Assembly (NCBI GenBank): GCA_023230485.1
Contig: JALNXG010000002.1
Location: 1-64,000, forward strand
Source of the DNA: Melioribacteraceae bacterium
Lineage (GTDB): Bacteria > Bacteroidota > Ignavibacteria > Ignavibacteriales > Melioribacteraceae
Length of the DNA: 64,000 bases
Direction of reading: 5' to 3'
The notes under the pieces are model-generated. The model was not told the origin of the DNA. It saw nothing but the letters and a program-made list of their open reading frames with translations, and did no database searches. A program made the translations under genes and the position numbers. Position 1 is the stretch's first letter, and every line of letters starts with the position of its first letter. Of this stretch, positions 1 to 6,858 are shown piece after piece.

Positions 1-177
1 AGTGCGGAAGGAGCTGATGCCAGAGCGGTTCACTTGAGACATTCCGGATTTGCCAACATGCTGATGCTTGACAGTCATGTTTCAGCAGTGGACAAAAACA
101 ACGAAAACTGGGGAAAAGCTGAAGTATTCTGGTCAATGTTGGCTTATGACCTGAATAATAACCATTGGGTGAATTAA
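1..177 (+). CDS. C-terminus of H-x9-D(G/S) protein (partial)
   Basis: Open from the first base in frame 1 to a TAA; the N-terminus lies outside the window. The visible 58 residues include RHSGFANMLMLDSHV, which matches the H-x9-DG signature at the C-terminus of prepilin-type (DUF1559-like) proteins abundant in Planctomycetes, Verrucomicrobia and Lentisphaerae, with the final Gly replaced by Ser. In a phage this could be a structural or decoration protein borrowed from a host pilin-like family. Base composition here is richer in G+C than most of the window. Family call is from one short motif, so function is uncertain. Confidence 0.6.
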   Translation, partial: SAEGADARAVHLRHSGFANMLMLDSHVSAVDKNNENWGKAEVFWSMLAYDLNNNHWVN

Positions 178-192
178 AACAAGGAAATTATT

Positions 193-786
193 ATGATTAC
201 TTGGTGGCAAATTTGGATGTTGACAAGAGTAGACGAAGTGAAAGCAATGTTTTCCAGTTGTGAATCTCTTGGAACCTTGAGATTCATATTGGGATTTCTT
301 TTGGTATTGCTTATTGTAGTATTAGCAATTCTGCACTTTGTTGCTCTTGCCGAAAATATCGAAGAAGGCGATTCCGGCTATGAAAATTGGATAAAAACAG
401 TAAATGCTGTTAAAAGAGCATTTAAAATTACTCTAATTTCTTTCATAATAGTGTTTTCACTCAAATGTTTCTGTACAGGAGCATCAGTATTGCTTCCAAC
501 CAGGAATGAAGCCGCAGTTATTTATATAGTTCCTAAAGTTCTTAATTCGGAATTGGTTCAAAAAGATATTCCGGAAGAAGCTAGGGAAATGTATAAACTA
601 TCCAAAGACTGGCTCAGGGGAATGGTTGAAAAGAAAAAAGATGAAAGCATTAAAGAGTTGATTGGCAAAACTCTTGAAGCCGGAAAGTCTTACACCAAAG
701 AAGAAATAACCAAAGCAATTATGAATAAGGTAAATCCACCTAAAAAGGGAATTGAAGAATCCAACAAAATCATAAAGCAGGATTAA
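193..786 (+). CDS. two-TM membrane protein (paralogue of 45098-45493)
   Basis: 197 residues. Two hydrophobic segments, about residues 31-53 and 80-101, separated by an acidic loop, then a charged, lysine-rich C-terminal tail after residue 140. The stretch VPKVLNSELVQ...IPEEAREMYKLSKDWL is clearly related to the leftward gene at 45098-45493 (LPMVANSEFVQ...LPKETEELYNIAKEYF), so the genome holds two diverged copies. The family occurs in tailed phages but I know no function. An AAGGAAATTATT ribosome-binding region precedes the ATG. The 3' end overlaps the 5' end of the tRNA-Met gene by 11 bases. Confidence 0.8.
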   Translation: MITWWQIWMLTRVDEVKAMFSSCESLGTLRFILGFLLVLLIVVLAILHFVALAENIEEGDSGYENWIKTVNAVKRAFKITLISFIIVFSLKCFCTGASVLLPTRNEAAVIYIVPKVLNSELVQKDIPEEAREMYKLSKDWLRGMVEKKKDESIKELIGKTLEAGKSYTKEEITKAIMNKVNPPKKGIEESNKIIKQD

Positions 787-849
787 GGAGTGGTTCCTTG
801 ACGGTCTCATAATCCGTATAGGTTGGTTCGATTCCAACTCCTGCAACCA
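776..849 (+). tRNA. tRNA-Met/Ile2 (anticodon CAT)
   Basis: Complete cloverleaf: acceptor 776-782 with 839-845 (position 1-72 is A.A, six other pairs good), D-arm AAGG/CCTT, anticodon stem 801-805/813-817 (four pairs plus a T.T), loop CTCATAA with anticodon CAT, T-arm GTTGG/CCAAC with loop TTCGATT, and an encoded ACCA at 846-849. CAT could be elongator Met or, if lysidinylated, Ile. The gene overlaps the end of the upstream membrane-protein gene. The encoded CCA is followed directly by the first permuted tRNA-like locus, so cleavage after this CCA would expose that locus's 5' end. Confidence 0.85.
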
Positions 850-942
850 ATCGTAGGGTGCGACTCAGGTTCGATTCCTGAATCTTTACGCTAATGCCGT
901 AGGGAATTAGTTCAGTGGTAGAATGCCACCCGCTTTAAAAAC
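850..942 (+). tRNA. candidate circularly permuted tRNA (3' half first), locus 1
   Basis: A tRNA 3' half comes first: anticodon-stem strand GGGTG 856-860, variable CGAC, T-arm TCAGG/CCTGA with loop TTCGATT (865-881), acceptor strand ending 890. After a 7-base linker the 5' half follows: acceptor strand from 898, TA, D-arm GTTC/GAAT with loop AGTGGTA (910-924), anticodon-stem strand CACCC 927-931. The two halves complement each other: GGGTG with CACCC (5/5), and CGTAGGG (898-904) plus AT (906-907) with ATCTTTACG (882-890), nine pairs including G.T, with one bulged A. Each half ends at the anticodon loop. The anticodon cannot be read because the join site is unknown. Confidence 0.6.
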
Positions 943-974
943 ATGAATAAAGGTAAAATATCAGGATTATTGAT

Positions 975-1145
975 ATGGTAAAAGAAAAAACTAATACGGA
1001 ACTTAGCGATGAGTTTATCAAAGAAATTGTGGGTAGGCTTGCTGAGGGTGAATTTGTAAACGGAGAATACTTTTCACCATCACAAAGAGGGCAAATCCTA
1101 ACCGAGTGGAGAAAACATCCAAATCACCCGAAAAATAATAAATAA
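975..1145 (+). CDS. small hypothetical protein, 56 aa
   Basis: ATG GTA AAA ... TAA, 56 residues, charged, with the C-terminal motif SPSQRGQILTEWRKHPNHPKNNK. No family recognised. It lies directly after the 5' half of the first permuted tRNA-like locus; no strong ribosome-binding site is visible apart from a weak GGATTATTGAT. Codon use and composition look coding, and the next gene starts 16 bases downstream, consistent with a small-gene operon. Confidence 0.5.
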   Translation: MVKEKTNTELSDEFIKEIVGRLAEGEFVNGEYFSPSQRGQILTEWRKHPNHPKNNK

Positions 1146-1161
1146 ATTAAAGGAAAGCATC

Positions 1162-1341
1162 ATGGGGAAAGACACAAGATTCGGAGATACAACACGCTGG
1201 AACAAAGCCTTTGACGAGGGGGCTGCTTATGGAAGAGAAGATGAAAGATTAAAGTTCAAACATCACGTTCCAAGATGTTTTGTTCTTGTGGGTTTTGCGT
1301 TTGGACTGATTGTAACCTATGTAACAAAGACTTTCTTATGA
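1162..1341 (+). CDS. small single-TM protein, 59 aa
   Basis: 59 residues with an AAAGGAAAG ribosome-binding site 8 bases before the ATG. The N-terminal 35 residues are polar (RFGDTTRWNKAFDEGAAYG), followed by a hydrophobic segment, about residues 39-55, and a short TKTFL tail, so it is probably a C-terminally anchored membrane protein. Its TGA overlaps the next ATG (TTATGA), which supports both genes. Function unknown. Confidence 0.6.
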   Translation: MGKDTRFGDTTRWNKAFDEGAAYGREDERLKFKHHVPRCFVLVGFAFGLIVTYVTKTFL

Positions 1342-1583
1342 ATTTTACAAAAGAGTTCAAATCCAGCAATATTAAAATTACCATGACCATGAGAGAAACA
1401 AGACACGATACAGCTGTTTTCTCTGTTCAGGTATTTAAAAACGACAGATTGATTAAAATCACAACCGAACCGTATGAAATTGTCAGTAATGACAAAAAGG
1501 CAGAATCAATTAATTTTGAAATTGTATGCATGGATAGGTTTTGTGAAATTATCCGTAACAAAGAAAAACATGGAATAAATTAA
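1338..1583 (+). CDS. hypothetical protein, 81 aa
   Basis: The start at 1338 is chosen because it overlaps the stop of the upstream gene (ATGA), giving 81 residues; an in-frame ATG at 1275 lies inside that gene. The protein is soluble and predicted beta-rich (IKITMTMRE...TAVFSVQVFKNDRLIKITTEPYEI). No family recognised. It is the last gene before a strong terminator at 1712. Confidence 0.55.
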   Translation: MNFTKEFKSSNIKITMTMRETRHDTAVFSVQVFKNDRLIKITTEPYEIVSNDKKAESINFEIVCMDRFCEIIRNKEKHGIN

Positions 1584-1711
1584 GAATCATTTTACGCTAT
1601 CCGATGCGGTTAAATCGGGTTAATAAATGCCAAATAATGCCGAGAAGAAATGGAGGAAAATAAAATGTAATACCTAATTTTAAAATATAGACTAAGATTA
1701 TACTGCGGTCC

Positions 1712-1740
1712 AAATGGGGGCGTAAAAACCCCCATTTTTC
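1712..1740 (+). terminator. rho-independent terminator
   Basis: Nine-base-pair stem AAATGGGGG (1712-1720) with CCCCCATTT (1729-1737), 8-base loop CGTAAAAA, followed by T-rich sequence. It ends the small operon 975-1583. The rest of the roughly 300-base gap 1584-1880 is AT-rich and holds only a possible 17-codon reading frame at 1802. Confidence 0.85.
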
Positions 1741-1801
1741 TTTATCTTTACGATATGTGAATGTAATGTTCTTATTTCGTAAATACAAAGGAAATATAAA
1801 A

Positions 1802-1855
1802 ATGGCTAGAATAGTTAAAACTAAAAGTGATAAAGATGTTCTGTGTAATTTATGA
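1802..1855 (+). CDS. possible 17-aa micropeptide
   Basis: AAAGGAAATATAAAA precedes ATG; the frame encodes MARIVKTKSDKDVLCNL and stops at TGA. Listed only because of the good ribosome-binding site in an otherwise empty gap; it may be a leader peptide or chance. Confidence 0.25.
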   Translation: MARIVKTKSDKDVLCNL

Positions 1856-1880
1856 ACGTTAAATAAGGGATATTTAAAAA

Positions 1881-2087
1881 ATGGCAGAACTTACTGGAAA
1901 ACTTAAAGAACAAATTGATAATATGGGATATGAAAACATGTTATCACTTTGGAGATTTGCACCAGCAGGCCATCCAATGTTCCAAGGAGATGTTGGTGAG
2001 TATTATTCCAAAGTTATGGCAGAAAAAAGAATTAAAGTTGGCAATGATGCCCATGTGGCAGCAAGTAAATCTATTGGTTGGAAATAA
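1881..2087 (+). CDS. hypothetical phage protein, 68 aa
   Basis: 68 residues beginning MAELTGKLKEQIDNMGYENMLSLWRFAP, then GHPMFQGDVGEYYSKVMAEKR. The wording YENMLSLWRFAPAGHPMFQG...GEYY recalls small conserved phage proteins of unknown function. AAGGGATATTTAAAA serves as a ribosome-binding region. The stop codon is followed within 10 bases by the 3' half of the second permuted tRNA-like locus. Confidence 0.7.
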   Translation: MAELTGKLKEQIDNMGYENMLSLWRFAPAGHPMFQGDVGEYYSKVMAEKRIKVGNDAHVAASKSIGWK

Positions 2088-2094
2088 TGATTTT

Positions 2095-2195
2095 TTGTGT
2101 CCTGAAAACGTAGGTTAGAATCCTACCTCTGTCATACAGTTGTGATAATTGTAGTGATGGGGTAGTCTAGTGGATAGAACGTCAGGCTTTTTATT
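2095..2195 (+). tRNA. candidate circularly permuted tRNA, locus 2 (best example)
   Basis: 3' half first: anticodon-stem strand CCTGA 2101-2105, variable AAAC, T-arm GTAGG/CCTAC with loop TTAGAAT (2110-2126), acceptor strand CTCTGTC 2127-2133, discriminator A. A 21-base linker follows. 5' half: acceptor strand GATGGGG 2156-2162, TA, D-arm GTCT/GAAC with loop AGTGGATA (2165-2180), G, anticodon-stem strand TCAGG 2182-2186, then CT as positions 32-33. GATGGGG pairs with CTCTGTC at all seven positions (three G.T) and TCAGG with CCTGA at all five, so the halves belong to one tRNA in inverted order. CCA is not encoded. Anticodon unresolved. Confidence 0.75.
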
Positions 2196-2289
2196 TTTAT
2201 ATAATTATTGTTTACTTATCAGCTTAAATGCTGTTTGTTGTTAATCGAATCGATTACACACTCAACCTCCAAAAACTGGGAAAATAAAA

Positions 2290-2613
2290 ATGATTAGAAA
2301 CATATATTTTGCGATAACAGCTTTCTTCCAGAGTTCTTGTACTTTCTGGTTATTGTTAGGCTTACTGATTTTCTCATATTTCATAGGGAAATTTGAAATG
2401 TTCCTATTACCATTTAGTCAACATGTAAATGAAAATTGGTTTATTAGAAATATTACTCCTGTATTATTCGGTCTTTGGACTTTGTTTTTATTATTTATGA
2501 CATTTGAGTTAATAAAATCATTACCTTTTAAGTTAAATATTTTTTGTCAAAATATTAAAAATAATTATAACCGTAAAAAATTAGAAGACTTCAAGAAAAG
2601 ATATAATAGATGA
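2290..2613 (+). CDS. two-TM membrane protein (paralogue of 39531-39866)
   Basis: 107 residues, hydrophobic segments about residues 8-33 and 55-78, basic C-terminus ending in KKLEDFKKRYNR. It aligns along its whole length with the protein at 39531-39866 (IRNIYFAITAFFQ against IKNIWFAITAFLQ; KLEDFKKRYN against KFKDFKERYN). Two diverged copies in one window point to block duplication of membrane-gene clusters. Its TGA overlaps the ATG of the next gene. Function unknown. Confidence 0.75.
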   Translation: MIRNIYFAITAFFQSSCTFWLLLGLLIFSYFIGKFEMFLLPFSQHVNENWFIRNITPVLFGLWTLFLLFMTFELIKSLPFKLNIFCQNIKNNYNRKKLEDFKKRYNR

Positions 2614-3191
2614 ATAATGAATATAGATTTAATAGGAATCATGGAGCTTTAGAAATTGAAGTTAAATGTATTTCATGTCCTACTAGAGATGAAGTAATAA
2701 GCAAGGTTCTTGAGAATTATCCCCATACTGATATTTCAACTATTCCTTGTCAAGATTACATACAACACAGATTTGAACAATGGCATCGTTATGGTTTTTT
2801 TAGTTTCATAATGTCTTATCCATGGCAAAAAAATGTAGAGAATAAAGAAAAATCCAATAAAGTAACAAAGATAGTAGTATGTTCTAAATACTTATTTGAT
2901 TTATCTCCAAAAGGTCTTAAACTTTATAATAAGCTATCGGGTAATAAATTAACCAATGCTTGGGGGATAAAGAGAGATGACATTCATTTGATAGAGGTTA
3001 TTGAAAAACTTGGAAAAGAGGCAAATCATAGAACTAATAAATACAGTAAAATAACCAACCAACTCCACATCGTGAGTATACCAGCTAATGTTGATTGGGT
3101 ATTAATTCAGAATGATTTTTGTGCAGAATACATTGCCGAAAAACATAGAGCTTGGAACTTCAGAGGAGAAGAGATAAAAGATTATGAATAA
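2610..3191 (+). CDS. hypothetical protein, 193 aa
   Basis: Starts on the ATGA overlap with the membrane-protein gene upstream. Soluble, with Cys-x2-Cys-type pair near the N-terminus (CISCPTRDEV). The C-terminal region HIVSIPANVDWVLIQNDFCAEYIAEKHRAW resembles a motif seen at the end of other uncharacterised phage proteins (IP..V.W......AEYIAEKHR.W). No catalytic signature is evident. Likely co-translated with 2290-2613. Confidence 0.65.
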   Translation: MNNEYRFNRNHGALEIEVKCISCPTRDEVISKVLENYPHTDISTIPCQDYIQHRFEQWHRYGFFSFIMSYPWQKNVENKEKSNKVTKIVVCSKYLFDLSPKGLKLYNKLSGNKLTNAWGIKRDDIHLIEVIEKLGKEANHRTNKYSKITNQLHIVSIPANVDWVLIQNDFCAEYIAEKHRAWNFRGEEIKDYE

Positions 3192-3194
3192 ACC

Positions 3195-3455
3195 ATGAAA
3201 ATAGGAATAGCAACTATAGGGGGTGGGCATATGACTAATGAAACAGCACTTGCTCTTGCATATCTTAATTCAAGAAAAGGGTTTAAAATCGTAGTGGTAA
3301 ATCATGATAATTTTCCGCAAGGATTACCTGAAAACTCAATACCACTAGTAATAGAGAGACTGCCAGACCCAACAGAAAACGTATTTTTTGACTATAAAAA
3401 AGAGAAACAACCAAGATTTTTGTTTAAAAACATCAAACAAAATAAGAGGAAATGA
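3195..3455 (+). CDS. hypothetical protein, 86 aa
   Basis: 86 residues; N-terminus MKIGIATIGGGHMTNETALALAYLNSRKGFKIVVVN has a beta-strand, glycine-rich turn, helix, beta-strand pattern like the start of a nucleotide-binding fold, but the protein is too short to carry a full domain. The basic tail FKNIKQNKRK overlaps the next gene start (ATGAAAATG). Function unknown. Confidence 0.55.
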   Translation: MKIGIATIGGGHMTNETALALAYLNSRKGFKIVVVNHDNFPQGLPENSIPLVIERLPDPTENVFFDYKKEKQPRFLFKNIKQNKRK

Positions 3456-3970
3456 AAATGGTAGATTTTTTGACTGTATATATTTGGATGACAATCGCAT
3501 TTATTACTTTGGTTATTTTGAGTTTTAACCACTGCATGATTGGAAGATATTTATTAGTGACTTCCATGCTCTTGTTTGGAACGATTATGATTATGATTCT
3601 TTCCATAATTAATATTATTGAATCAATTATCCACGCATTATTCTTTCATAAGTATTGGATTGAAACATCCAGAATTAAAAAAGAACATTTAAATAGGCTT
3701 GAAAGAGAAATAGCTTTTTATAACAAACTAGGATGTCATGTTCATCATTATCATCCTTCAGTTTTCTTGAGTCATTATGTGAGAACTGAATTGTATTATA
3801 ATATGTTCAGAAAAATATCAACTTCTGAATATGTAGATGAAAATTATCAAATACATTTGGATAAGGTATTTTGGACAAGCGGTGTTGGAATGAAAAAATA
3901 CAAAGGTAATCGGTTCAAAATTATTGCCCGTGACAACAGGGATTATTTCCTTATTGAGGACACTAAATGA
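3452..3970 (+). CDS. membrane protein, 172 aa
   Basis: Two or three N-terminal hydrophobic segments (about residues 6-26 and 31-62), then about 105 soluble residues rich in His and aromatic residues (CHVHHYHPSVFLSHY). The cytoplasmic or periplasmic domain has no recognised family. Overlaps both neighbours by four bases, so translation is probably coupled. Confidence 0.6.
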   Translation: MKMVDFLTVYIWMTIAFITLVILSFNHCMIGRYLLVTSMLLFGTIMIMILSIINIIESIIHALFFHKYWIETSRIKKEHLNRLEREIAFYNKLGCHVHHYHPSVFLSHYVRTELYYNMFRKISTSEYVDENYQIHLDKVFWTSGVGMKKYKGNRFKIIARDNRDYFLIEDTK

Positions 3971-4497
3971 ATCATAGTTTTCAACACAAAACACCTGTAA
4001 AAATAAGAGATAAAAACAACTCTCTTGGAAAAAGAAAAGATTCTGTCTATACTATAAAATCATTTTTCAGAATTTCTGAAAGAGTTTTTATGATAGAAAA
4101 GAAGTCCAAGAGTGAGATTATAAAGTGTATAGTCTGTAAGGGTACTGAATTATTACCAGAAAGCCATTACTCCTATAAAAGATTAAAGAAAACACTTCCA
4201 AAAGAAGTATGTGCTGTAAAATGCCCTTTTTGTGAAAAAGGAAAACAACGTGAAACTAAATATTACTGGGAAGTCGTTAATCAACAATTAGTTATAGACC
4301 ATATTAGTTCCATTATAAGAAACAATGGAATTGAGGTCTCGTATAATATTGGTAACATTGCAAAAGAAAGAACTCCTTTCTATCATACTGTTAAATGTGA
4401 AAACATTTTTCTAACAGAAGAATTAGCTATGGAAGAAGTTGAAAAAAGAAATAACTCTCCACATATTAAGTGGGATACAAGAATATCGAGGTTTTAA
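3967..4497 (+). CDS. hypothetical zinc-ribbon protein, 176 aa
   Basis: Begins on ATGA overlap. Two Cys-x2-Cys knuckles, CIVCKGTE near residue 51 and CPFCEKGKQ near residue 89, form a probable zinc ribbon, followed by a soluble region with KTPF-H. The layout resembles small phage zinc-binding proteins of unknown role. A 96-base AT-rich gap with no visible structure follows before the next gene. Confidence 0.6.
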   Translation: MNHSFQHKTPVKIRDKNNSLGKRKDSVYTIKSFFRISERVFMIEKKSKSEIIKCIVCKGTELLPESHYSYKRLKKTLPKEVCAVKCPFCEKGKQRETKYYWEVVNQQLVIDHISSIIRNNGIEVSYNIGNIAKERTPFYHTVKCENIFLTEELAMEEVEKRNNSPHIKWDTRISRF

Positions 4498-4593
4498 TTA
4501 AATAAAAAATTGCCTTTTAATAATTAAATAATTTCAAGATAGTAACAAACAAAAACAACAAAAGATTAATAATTAACTAAGGAAATTTTTATT

Positions 4594-5529
4594 ATGAGTA
4601 AAATGAATAACGAAAAATTGTACAAATTTATTATCGACCCAAATTATGGTTCAAAACTTGCTCCCTTTTCCAATATTTTGACAATGACATGTATGATTAA
4701 TCCAATTATTGCACGTATGATACTTAAAAACCATAACTTGTCAAATAGAAAAATATCGGCGTTCTGCGTAAGAAAACTAAAAAGACAGATTATGAAAGGT
4801 CTTTATGTCTACGTGCCCCAGCACAGCATTTCATTTGATATAAAAATGAATCTCTTTGATTTTCAGCATGTATTAACTGCTCTTGCGGATTGTCCCGAGA
4901 GTACAAGTATTCCAGTTATGATTCATAAAAACTGTCCTCCTGAAATAAAAGATTTAATTGACACTGGAAAACGCAGGACATTGTCGAACATTCTTGAATT
5001 TGAACGTATCGCAAACCCCCAGGTGATTTCAAAGATTATTAATATTACCAATAGTTATTACAACAACAATCGGAGAATAGGAAGCGGCGATATAAGTTCA
5101 GACCTTGAACGAAAGAAATATTATCTATCCAACAGGATTGAGTTCAATAATAGGTTGGAAGAAATGATGAAATATGAAGCATATCGCATTGCTAAGTTCG
5201 CACATCGAAAAAATCGTTGTGGACATTCCGTAGAGAACTACAAGGCAAATATCGGATGGTATGCTGGATTTAACATTATCTTTTCCAGAGTCTGTGCTGA
5301 TGACGCTAAGAAGTTCTTTGAGCAACTAATGTCTGACAGGGTTGAGATGCACCCAGCAGTAGCTCATTTGAAAGAGTTTATAATGTCTGGAGATATTATA
5401 GGATACGGCACTGTCAAAAAATGCACCGCAATGGTTCTGACATGGAACGCATTCAGGAGCAAGGCTATGTATCAGAGGTCTGAACTCATCAATCTGGGAG
5501 ATGCTACTGATGGCGTTGAGGCAATTTAA
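4594..5529 (+). CDS. DGQHRL-type (ParB-like) phage protein, divergent
   Basis: 311 residues. The order of motifs matches a widespread phage family in which a helical N-terminus and ParB/sulfiredoxin-like core read roughly 'N-R-x-S...R-V..L...M..G.W', 'DGQHRL.A', 'V.V..g', 'IDTG..R....L'. Here these appear as NRKISAFCVRKLKRQIMKGLY, LFDFQHVLTALADC, IPVMIHKNCPPEIKDLIDTGKRRTLSNIL, and a C-terminal VLTWNAFRSK. The DGQHRL box has decayed to FDFQHVL, so ParB-like catalysis is doubtful. SD AAGGAAA lies upstream. Base composition is less AT-rich than its neighbours. Confidence 0.7.
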   Translation: MSKMNNEKLYKFIIDPNYGSKLAPFSNILTMTCMINPIIARMILKNHNLSNRKISAFCVRKLKRQIMKGLYVYVPQHSISFDIKMNLFDFQHVLTALADCPESTSIPVMIHKNCPPEIKDLIDTGKRRTLSNILEFERIANPQVISKIINITNSYYNNNRRIGSGDISSDLERKKYYLSNRIEFNNRLEEMMKYEAYRIAKFAHRKNRCGHSVENYKANIGWYAGFNIIFSRVCADDAKKFFEQLMSDRVEMHPAVAHLKEFIMSGDIIGYGTVKKCTAMVLTWNAFRSKAMYQRSELINLGDATDGVEAI

Positions 5530-5543
5530 CAAAAGAGAAACTT

Positions 5544-5750
5544 ATGTCAACATTTGAATATGTAGTTATTATTCTTGTCTGTACTGTAATTGCTATTTTT
5601 GCGATATTGGGAATCAACAATTTTGTAAAATCAAACATAAAAGAAGGATACAGAGCCGGACAAATTGATTACGCAAATGGAATTATTAAGTTTAAATTAA
5701 AAACAAACCCAGACAAAACAACAAGCTGGGAAGAAATGGAGTTGAAATGA
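5544..5750 (+). CDS. single-TM protein (paralogue of 41352-41543)
   Basis: 68 residues: one N-terminal transmembrane segment (about 5-27), then YRAGQIDYANGIIKFKLKTNPDKTTSW. The C-terminal motif Y..GQID..NG.IK..L is shared with the protein at 41352-41543 and with many phage proteins of unknown role. The stop overlaps the next gene by four bases, the same arrangement seen at the paralogous pair 41352/41540. Confidence 0.75.
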   Translation: MSTFEYVVIILVCTVIAIFAILGINNFVKSNIKEGYRAGQIDYANGIIKFKLKTNPDKTTSWEEMELK

Positions 5751-6163
5751 TTACTTTTACCGTTATACTAACCCTTCTAACTGTCTCAATTGTTGCAATG
5801 TTTATAATTTCTTTAAATACCGACAATTTTGACGACTTATTTTTTATGTCTGGAATGGGTCTTTCCGTATTATTAATTGTATTTGTATTAGTTTGGCTTT
5901 CAGAATATAACAGCTCAACCAATATAATAATTGAAGCTCATGCTAGGATTGAAACTTGCTCCAGTTATAAAAATCAAAACGGTGTTTGTTTTCTCAATCA
6001 AAACATGATAACCAAAGATGAATATGAGTTTGCCGTAAAATACAATCAATGGCTGGCAAAGGCTAAATATTGGAACGAGAAACCATTTTGCGATTCTTTT
6101 TTCGACGACAGGGTTATTGAAGAAAAACCGATAAGGTTTATTACTGGCAGTGCTAAAAAATAG
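5747..6163 (+). CDS. two-TM membrane protein, 138 aa
   Basis: Two transmembrane segments (about 2-22 and 30-52) followed by a soluble C-terminus (EYEFAVKYNQWLAKAKYWNEKPF). It pairs with 5544-5750 exactly as 41540-41884 pairs with 41352-41543, although sequence similarity of the second member is weak. Ends in TAG, immediately followed by an AGAGGAAAA ribosome-binding site for the next gene. Confidence 0.65.
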   Translation: MITFTVILTLLTVSIVAMFIISLNTDNFDDLFFMSGMGLSVLLIVFVLVWLSEYNSSTNIIIEAHARIETCSSYKNQNGVCFLNQNMITKDEYEFAVKYNQWLAKAKYWNEKPFCDSFFDDRVIEEKPIRFITGSAKK

Positions 6164-6170
6164 AGGAAAA

Positions 6171-6416
6171 ATGAAAAAGAAATTTTCATGTCCAGAATGT
6201 CAATGTGACATAGTTGAAGAAGTAACAGAACATGTAACTGTTTCGTATCCAATTATTCAAATCAACATAAATGAGGAAGATGTTGAAGCTGATTATGACG
6301 ATGCAATCAACGAGGGTGGTGAACTTAGTCGTTTTCAGTGTTCCAATTGTGGATTTATAATTGAAGCAAGCAATCTGGAAGAGTTATCAAAAAGTGAATA
6401 TATGAAAAGTGTCTGA
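6171..6416 (+). CDS. zinc-ribbon protein, 81 aa
   Basis: The start at 6171 is preferred over an in-frame ATG at 6150 because GAGGA lies 7 bases upstream. CPECQC near the N-terminus and CSNCGFIIEA after an acidic middle segment give a four-cysteine zinc ribbon of about 55 residues, like small phage regulators or adaptor proteins. The TGA is followed within 9 bases by the 3' half of the third permuted tRNA-like locus. Function unknown. Confidence 0.65.
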   Translation: MKKKFSCPECQCDIVEEVTEHVTVSYPIIQININEEDVEADYDDAINEGGELSRFQCSNCGFIIEASNLEELSKSEYMKSV

Positions 6417-6505
6417 GATTTTGTACCGGAAACGTGGGTTCGATTCCCACCCCATGACATTATAGTCTAGAGGTCGTCTAGAAGGTAGGACGCCGGTCTA
6501 ATATT
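6417..6505 (+). tRNA. candidate circularly permuted tRNA, locus 3
   Basis: 3' half: anticodon-stem strand ACCGG 6425-6429, variable AAAC, T-arm GTGGG/CCCAC with loop TTCGATT (6434-6450), acceptor strand CCCATGA 6451-6457. 5' half: acceptor strand CTAGAGG 6467-6473, TC, D-arm GTC/GAC with a TAGAAGGTAG loop (6476-6491), G, anticodon-stem strand CCGGT 6493-6497, then CTAAT. Anticodon stem (5/5), T-arm and D-arm are perfect. The acceptor pairing is imperfect (GTC/GAC and three G-C pairs around a 2x2 mismatch and one bulged A). The same flank GATTTTGT precedes the 3' half as at locus 2 (GATTTTTTGTGT). Confidence 0.55.
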
Positions 6506-6524
6506 AACAAAAAAAGGAGTTCAG

Positions 6525-6746
6525 ATGAAGACAAAAGAACCGAAACCTGCAATGATTGACAAAACGAAAGTAAAAAAGACAAATCCGCAAGTAATCCAAA
6601 AGAAAACCACAACTCATCCGGAAAATCTGTTGGAAAAGATGAACGTCGAACAGCTACTTAAACTGAGAACGGAGAATAAAACTCATCCAAAAAGAGTTCA
6701 GTTGATTGATATCTTCCTGAAAAAGGCTGGTTATATCCCAGAATAA
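6525..6746 (+). CDS. small basic protein, 73 aa
   Basis: AAAAAAAGGAGTTCAG gives a strong ribosome-binding site. 73 residues, Lys/Thr-rich and disordered at the N-terminus (TKVKKTNPQVIQKKTTTHPE), then a helical MNVEQLLKLRTEN...LIDIFLKKAGYIPE. Possibly nucleic-acid binding by charge only; no family recognised. It sits directly downstream of permuted tRNA locus 3. Confidence 0.55.
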   Translation: MKTKEPKPAMIDKTKVKKTNPQVIQKKTTTHPENLLEKMNVEQLLKLRTENKTHPKRVQLIDIFLKKAGYIPE

Positions 6747-6819
6747 AAATATTAAAAAATTGTGATGTAGTTTAACTAAAACCAAGAGATGCAAATAAGT
6801 ATCACCATCAATATGAATT

Positions 6820-6847
6820 TTGCCATCACTATTTAAAACTCTATAAA
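6820..6847 (+). promoter_or_regulatory. putative sigma70-type promoter
   Basis: TTGCCA (6820-6825), 16-base spacer, TATAAA (6842-6847). A start point about 7 bases on would give a very short leader before the ATG at 6859, the first gene of the cysteine-tail array. Spacing equals that of the better promoters near 9176 and 45677. Confidence 0.4.
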
Positions 6848-6858
6848 AGGTATATTAA

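Noticed and set aside
850..890. Stand-alone mini-tRNA made of CGTAGGG/CTTTACG and a T-arm
   Set aside because: The pairing exists but leaves the following D-arm half unexplained; the permuted model explains both halves and the anticodon-stem match.
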